A DNA stretch of 19,570 bases from JBBDWK01 sp040902885. GTDB taxonomy: Bacteria; Acidobacteriota; Terriglobia; Bryobacterales; Bryobacteraceae. The stretch lies in NCBI GenBank assembly GCA_040902885.1, contig JBBDWK010000076.1, positions 1-19,570 on the forward strand, written 5' to 3'. A model generated the notes under the pieces. That model made no database searches and was not told the DNA's origin. It saw only the letters and a list, made by a program, of their open reading frames with translations. The stretch's first letter is position 1. Every line of letters starts with the position of its first letter. Of this stretch, positions 14,616 through 19,570 are shown piece by piece. Both the position numbers and the translations under genes were made by a program.

Positions 14616-14632
14616 CTCGTTATAATAACGAG
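14616..14632. promoter_or_regulatory. Perfect palindrome covering the fabZ -10 element
   Basis: CTCGTTAT (14616-14623) and ATAACGAG (14625-14632) are exact inverted copies around one central A. The consensus TATAAT (14621-14626) sits inside the palindrome, and transcription would start near 14633, five bases before ATG 14638. A protein bound here would block the promoter, so this is a candidate operator controlling the lipid A operon. There is no obvious -35 element. No regulator gene is adjacent. Confidence 0.5.
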
Positions 14633-14637
14633 ATTCC

Positions 14638-15087
14638 ATGCCCATTTTGGATACCAATGAGATCCGGGAGATCCTCCCGCACCGTTACCCCATGCTGCTG
14701 GTAGACCGGATTGTGGAGCTGGAGCCAGAGCGCATCGTCGGCATCAAGAATGTCACAGCGAATGAGCCCTTTTTCGCGGGCCATTTTCCCGATTTTCCCG
14801 TCATGCCCGGCGTGCTCATCGTCGAGGCCATGGCGCAAACCGCCGGTGTGCTCGTGCTCAAATCTATCGAGGACCGTGCCAAAAAGCTGGTTTTGCTGGT
14901 CTCCGTCGAATATGCAAAGTTCCGCAAGCCGGTGGTTCCGGGAGATCAGTTGCGGATTGAAATGACGCTGATCCGCCGCAAAGCCACCGTAGCCAAAATG
15001 GCCGGCCGCGCCACGGTGGATGGCGTGGTGGTGGCGGAAGCCGAAGTGATGTGCAAGCTCGCCGATAAGGAAGAGACGCACGCCTAG
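14638..15087 (+). CDS. fabZ: 3-hydroxyacyl-ACP dehydratase FabZ
   Basis: This 149-residue hot-dog-fold dehydratase removes water from 3-hydroxyacyl-ACP in fatty acid synthesis and competes with LpxA for 3-hydroxyacyl-ACP. The catalytic H49 in FFAGHFPDFPVMPG and E63 in LIVEAMAQTAG are both present, and the N-terminal ILPHRYPMLLVDRI is diagnostic. Length is typical. It heads the lipid A operon, with lpxA beginning one base after its stop, as in many Gram-negative genomes (fabZ-lpxA). No ribosome site is visible; the -10 element lies eleven bases before the ATG, so the message is probably leaderless. Confidence 0.95.
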   Translation: MPILDTNEIREILPHRYPMLLVDRIVELEPERIVGIKNVTANEPFFAGHFPDFPVMPGVLIVEAMAQTAGVLVLKSIEDRAKKLVLLVSVEYAKFRKPVVPGDQLRIEMTLIRRKATVAKMAGRATVDGVVVAEAEVMCKLADKEETHA

Positions 15088-15088
15088 A

Positions 15089-15868
15089 ATGCCCGTCCAC
15101 CCCACCGCTATCGTCGATCCCACAGCCCAGGTCGCCGAAACCGCCGAGATCGGGCCTTACTGCATCGTCGGCCCGGAGGTGTTCATCGGCGCGGGCACGC
15201 GCCTGATGGCCAATATCTACATCGAAGGCCCCACCTGGATTGGAGACGACAACATCTTCTACCCGTACTCCACGGCGGGCGTCGCCTCGCAGGACCTCAA
15301 GTACCGGGGCGAGCGCGCCGAAACCCGCATCGGCAACGGCAACAGAATTCGCGAATTCGTCACTATCCACCGCGGCACGGAGGGCGGCGGCCTGCTGACG
15401 CGCATCGGCGACGGCAATCTGCTGATGGCATACGTACACGTCGCGCACGACGTTTTGGTAGGCGACCGTACGGTACTCGCCAACGGGGTCACCCTGGGCG
15501 GCCACGTCGCGGTGGGCGACTTCGCGACCATAGGGGCCTTCACCGGCGTCCATCAATTTTGCAGAGTCGGCCGCCACGCCTTCATTGGCGGCTACAGCGT
15601 GGTCACACAGGATGTGATGCCCTTCGCCAGCACGGTCAGCGAGCGCGAGATTCGAGTGTTCGGCGCAAACCGCGTGGGCCTCGAACGCCGCGGCGTCGCC
15701 ACGGAAACCATTGAAGCCTTGCAGACCGCTTTCCGGCTGCTCACCCGCTCCGGTTTGAACACTTCACAGGCCGTGGAGCGCATTCGTGCCGAAGTGCCCG
15801 CCAGCGTGGAGGTGGAGGAGGTGCTGGAGTTTATCCGCGCCGCCAAACGTGGTGTCGTAAAGGCATGA
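15089..15868 (+). CDS. lpxA: UDP-N-acetylglucosamine acyltransferase LpxA
   Basis: This 259-residue left-handed beta-helix protein is built of hexapeptide repeats. It catalyses the first step of lipid A synthesis, moving a 3-hydroxyacyl chain from ACP to the 3-position of UDP-GlcNAc (or a 3-amino analogue). The catalytic histidine is H120 in YVHVAHD (H125 in E. coli numbering), and H155-Q156 in GVHQFC match H160-Q161. G168 aligns with the E. coli glycine that allows a C14 chain, so a long acyl group is predicted. The helical C-terminal domain (about 190-259) is complete. Its stop overlaps the lpxI start (ATGA). Confidence 0.95.
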   Translation: MPVHPTAIVDPTAQVAETAEIGPYCIVGPEVFIGAGTRLMANIYIEGPTWIGDDNIFYPYSTAGVASQDLKYRGERAETRIGNGNRIREFVTIHRGTEGGGLLTRIGDGNLLMAYVHVAHDVLVGDRTVLANGVTLGGHVAVGDFATIGAFTGVHQFCRVGRHAFIGGYSVVTQDVMPFASTVSEREIRVFGANRVGLERRGVATETIEALQTAFRLLTRSGLNTSQAVERIRAEVPASVEVEEVLEFIRAAKRGVVKA

Positions 15869-16676
15869 AGTACGGTCTCATTGCGGGTAGCGGCCGGTTT
15901 CCTCTGCTGGCGCTCGAGAGCGCGCGGCAGCTCGGCCATGAGATGGTGGCCGTTGGGATCAAGGGCGAAGCGTCACCGGAGATCGAGAAGCTGGCGCCGC
16001 GCGCGCATTGGATCTCCATCGGACAGTTAGGGAAGCTGATTGACATTCTGCATTCCGAAGGCATCTCGGAGATCTTCTTGGCGGGGCAGGTCAAGCACGT
16101 CAGCATCTTTTCCAACGTCCGCCCGGACTGGCGGTTGCTGAAGCTGCTGGCCACGTTGCCGCGCAAGAACACCGACTCTCTGATCGGCGCTTTGCAAAGG
16201 GCTCTGGAGGAAGAAGGCATCCGCTTCTCCGATTCCACCGCTTTGCTCAAACCGCTGCTAGCCGATGAAGGCGTCATCACCAAGCGCAAGCCCAACAAGG
16301 ACGAGACCGCGAACATCGATTACGGCCGGCCGATTGCGAACACGCTTGCGGGTTACGATGTGGGACAGAGCATTGCCGTTTGCGAGCGCGCCTGCGTGGC
16401 CCTCGAAGCCATGGAGGGGACGGACCAGATGTTGCTGCGGGCCGCTTCGCTGGTCAACGGCCGGCCCATCACGCTCGTTAAGGTTGCCCGGCGGCGAAGG
16501 CACATGCTCTTCGATGTGCCCGTCCTGGGATTGGAGACCGTCAACGTGATGCGCGAAACCCACACCACGGCGGTTGCCGTTGACGCCAACAGCACGCTGC
16601 TGCTCGATCGTGGCGATCTTGTGGAGCAGGCGAACGCCGCCAAGATTGCCATTATCGGCATCAAGGGAAGAAGCTC

Positions 16677-16680
<4 letters not shown>
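15865..16680 (+). CDS. lpxI: UDP-2,3-diacylglucosamine pyrophosphatase LpxI
   Basis: This 271-residue protein is of the LpxI (formerly DUF1009) family, which cleaves UDP-2,3-diacylglucosamine to lipid X, replacing LpxH in many non-enteric bacteria. The start MKYGLIAGSGRFPLL and the motifs IFLAGQVKHVS, EGTDQMLLRAA and FDVPVLGLETV are characteristic. D217 probably corresponds to the catalytic aspartate D225 known in Caulobacter. It overlaps lpxA by four bases and the following oxidoreductase by four (GTGA), so the genes are tightly coupled. No lpxB or lpxD is seen in this window; they must lie elsewhere. Confidence 0.93.
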
Positions 16681-17626
<946 letters not shown>

Positions 17627-17642
<16 letters not shown>

Positions 17643-18703
17643 AGTCAAGGAGTTCCGAGCGTGGCGATCTCCAGCTTTTGCTGCCTTGGAGTGACTCGCG
17701 GGACCGTGCGCGCCATCGCCAGGCCGCCATTGGCTCGCTGCTGGTTCATGTGCTGGCGCTGACCGGATTTATGCTCGCGCCTCCCACTAAGTCCGCCGCT
17801 CCCCGCCGGGTGGCTATGGTTCGCCAGGTCACGCCTTTGGTAGCCCCGCCTCCCGAACTGACGCAGCGCGACCCCAACAAAGGCAGGATCAGCAAGGAGT
17901 TCAACGTGGAAAGCCTGCTCCCGAGGCCGCGCGTACAGATTCCGCCCTCGCCGCCTTCCACCACGCGCCCGGCCGCGCCGCGTCCTTTCCTGCCAACGAC
18001 GAGGCCTAGCGTGACGCCCACTCTGCCCGAACCTCCCAAAGTTGAAGTCGCCGAAAACAGCGGACCCTTGCACGGGCTTCCACAGCAGCAGGAGATCGCG
18101 CCGCCGCCTCCTCCGCCTCCGCAAATCGCGCCCGAAGAGCCGAAACTTGCCTTTGAGACGCCCCAATCCGCGCAGGTTCCTCGCCCGCCGGAGAGAAGCC
18201 AGGTGCTGGGAAGACTTCCGCCGTCCGCCGCCAACACGGTGACCGAGGCCTTGCGCACCATAGCCCAGGGACGTGGCGCGTCCGGAGGCCTCATGGTCGG
18301 AGACATTGGAGTGGGCGTTGGCGGGCTTGGAGAAGGTTTGAATCTTCCGCCGTCGCCCGGCCGCGCGGGCAGCAATCTGGAACTGCTGAGCGATCCCATG
18401 GGGGTGGATTTCCGCCCCTATCTGATTCGCATACTCTCCGCCGTGCGCCGCAACTGGCGCGCGGTGATTCCGGAAAGCGCCAAGCTGGGACGGCGCGGCA
18501 AAGTGGCGATTCAGTTTGCGATCAGCCGCGAGGGAAACGTGCCGAAGCTGGTGATTGTGACGCCTTCCGGCGCCGAGGCGCTCGACCGCGCGGCCGTGGC
18601 GGGCGTCAGCGCATCCAACCCGTTCCCGCCGCTGCCCGCGGAATACAAGGGCCGCGAGATCCGCCTCCAGTTCACCTTCATGTACAACATGCCTAAGAAT
18701 TAG
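17627..18703 (+). CDS. TonB-family energy-transducing protein
   Basis: This 358-residue protein has a cytoplasmic N-terminus of about 33 residues and one membrane anchor (about 34-52). A long periplasmic region rich in proline follows (about 53-190, including seven consecutive prolines in EIAPPPPPPPQI), then a glycine-rich stretch. The C-terminal TonB-like domain covers about 265-358 (YLIRILSAVRRNWRAVIPES to IRLQFTFMYNM), with the typical VAIQFAISREGNVPKLVIV and ALDRAAVAGV elements. TonB carries proton-motive energy from ExbB/ExbD to outer-membrane receptors. It overlaps the upstream oxidoreductase gene by 16 bases, so it is probably transcribed with the lipid A genes. No exbB, exbD or receptor gene is seen here, so its partner is unknown. 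Confidence 0.85.
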
Positions 18704-18774
18704 ACTACTATGATCGGAAGTGGCAAGATGGCAAGCATCTGCCTCCGCCGCTCTCATGGGGAGCGTTTGGCATT

Positions 18775-18798
18775 AAACCGGCCGCCAGCGGTTTTATT
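18775..18798 (+). terminator. Weak intrinsic terminator after the tonB-like gene
   Basis: AAACCG (18775-18780) pairs with CGGTTT (18789-18794) around an eight-base loop and is followed by TATT. The stem is short, but the A-rich left side and T-rich right side suit a terminator at the end of the lipid A operon, about 70 bases after the tonB stop. Confidence 0.4.
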
Positions 18799-18848
18799 CA
18801 GGTCGGCCTAAACAAGAGTTAGACAGCCACGAAGAGGCATAGGAGACG

Positions 18849-19289
18849 ATGCAGCAGCCGCAGGCGCGCGAATCGGATATCAAGATGCTTATTCAAAGCC
18901 TCAAGAGTGCCAAGAGGAAACTCGAACCGCGCGATTTCGCTGATGAGGCCGAGTCCAGGACGATGCACGACTACGCCTACGAGCGAAGCTCAACATCTCT
19001 TGTGTGGAATCCCGTCTCGGTTCCGAAGAGGTGGGCGCGTTGGCGGGCACAGCGCAAGCTCGCGAGACTTGGGCCGTCGGCCGTTCCGCTCCTGGTGGAG
19101 GAGTTGACCCAGCCAGATATTGACGAGGACTTCCAGGAGCGTGTCACGAAACTGCTCGTGCGGCAGGCTGAAGCTGGACAGCCGGTCTTGGATCAACTCA
19201 GGAATGCAACGCACTCGCCGACTGTTTCCAATCGCCTGCACGCTGTTCTAAGTAGACTGGAGGCCTTAGAACGAGAACGGGGCAAGTGA
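18849..19289 (+). CDS. Hypothetical protein with HEAT-like helical repeats
   Basis: This 146-residue soluble protein is not recognised as a named family. Residues about 66-140 form amphipathic helices resembling HEAT/armadillo repeats (KLARLGPSAVPLLVEEL, then RVTKLLVRQAEAGQPVLDQL). The N-terminal 60 residues are charged and probably less ordered. Such repeats usually mediate protein contacts. AGGAG at 18841-18845 precedes the ATG, though the spacing of three bases is short. Sampled GC content is lower than in the lipid A operon, and the gene stands alone. A chance open frame is unlikely given the helix pattern, but no function can be assigned. Confidence 0.6.
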   Translation: MQQPQARESDIKMLIQSLKSAKRKLEPRDFADEAESRTMHDYAYERSSTSLVWNPVSVPKRWARWRAQRKLARLGPSAVPLLVEELTQPDIDEDFQERVTKLLVRQAEAGQPVLDQLRNATHSPTVSNRLHAVLSRLEALERERGK

Positions 19290-19570
19290 TGCTCCGATTG
19301 CACTGCGGCGAGAAGTCTTCCGCTGTTGCTGGCCTGGGCTTGAAGGTTCGGTGAAGTATCCGCCGTGTCCGCGTCAGAACGGGAGTCGACGTCGTGAGTC
19401 CGAAGCATCTCCGATGTGCATGGGGCGTGTCATCGCTCATCGGGGGTTCAAGGGTAATCATATGAAGTTGCGCTGCGTCTTCAGTTTCCATGACTGGGAC
19501 GGCTGTCACTGTCGGGAATGTTCACGCAACCGTCACGATTGGCGATTCTCTCGAGAGAGGGAGGTTGAAA
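19290..19570. other. Right edge without recognised gene
   Basis: About 280 bases in which no convincing coding region, RNA gene or terminator was seen. One sampled line (19441-19500) has 30 of 60 G or C, lower than the centre of the window. A 12-base perfect palindrome, TCTCTCGAGAGA, lies at 19547-19558 near the end, just before a GGGAGG stretch that could be a ribosome site of a gene beyond the window. Confidence 0.35.

Noticed and set aside
18710..18811. 33-codon open frame after the tonB-like gene
   Set aside because: No ribosome site, no recognisable pattern, and it runs through the terminator-like hairpin.
19198..19509. 103-codon minus-strand open frame at the right edge
   Set aside because: It overlaps the HEAT-like gene, has no ribosome site or domain pattern, and reads as unstructured sequence.

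Overview
The window looks like a chromosomal segment from a Gram-negative, fairly GC-rich member of the Acidobacteriota, probably near the Solibacter/Bryobacter group. The reasons are a secreted VWFA-related protein of the type described for Acidobacteria, a lipid A operon with a TonB protein (so an outer membrane is present), several exported sugar-acid or amidohydrolase type enzymes, and GC content of roughly 60-68% in the central part. This is inferred from protein resemblance alone, without any database search.

Left edge (1-3020): a perfect inverted repeat lies at the very start, followed by a frameshifted VOC/glyoxalase pseudogene. A minus-strand operon of three genes comes next: an extended SDR dehydrogenase/epimerase, a VKOR-family membrane protein lacking the loop cysteines, and a small SPW-motif membrane protein. 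About 500 bases without a convincing gene then lead to a tRNA-Lys(CTT) gene (3021-3096, minus). Sampled GC is lower here than in the core, which suggests an acquired or accessory segment ending at the tRNA.

Middle (3119-8627): a membrane-bound two-cluster iron-sulfur oxidoreductase (minus) is divergent from a UDP-glucuronate decarboxylase-like SDR, whose most likely start is a TTG codon behind a strong ribosome binding site. Downstream on the plus strand are the secreted VWFA protein, an unusual S24 (LexA-type) protease-fold protein with a DUF3037-like N-terminus and no helix-turn-helix, and a vapBC toxin-antitoxin pair.

Exported-enzyme locus (8661-11722): an SMP-30/gluconolactonase (minus) is divergent from a SelA-like PLP enzyme with a Tat signal. 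The PLP gene is translationally coupled to a secreted amidohydrolase. All three carry export signals, suggesting an extracytoplasmic catabolic module. A 21-codon remnant resembling an outer-membrane barrel C-terminus sits against the lactonase 3' end. It is followed by an aldehyde dehydrogenase and a glutamine synthetase-like ligase, a pairing known from gamma-glutamylated amine catabolism.

Lipid A operon (14638-18703): fabZ, lpxA, lpxI, a Gfo/Idh/MocA oxidoreductase and a TonB-like protein are packed with 1-base gaps or short overlaps. A perfect 17-base palindrome covers the -10 element in front of fabZ. A weak terminator hairpin follows tonB, then a small HEAT-like hypothetical gene and a lower-GC right edge with no recognised gene.

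A recurrent theme is promoter geometry: several transcription units have a TATAAT-like -10 only 7-11 bases before the start codon and no ribosome binding site, which predicts leaderless mRNAs.
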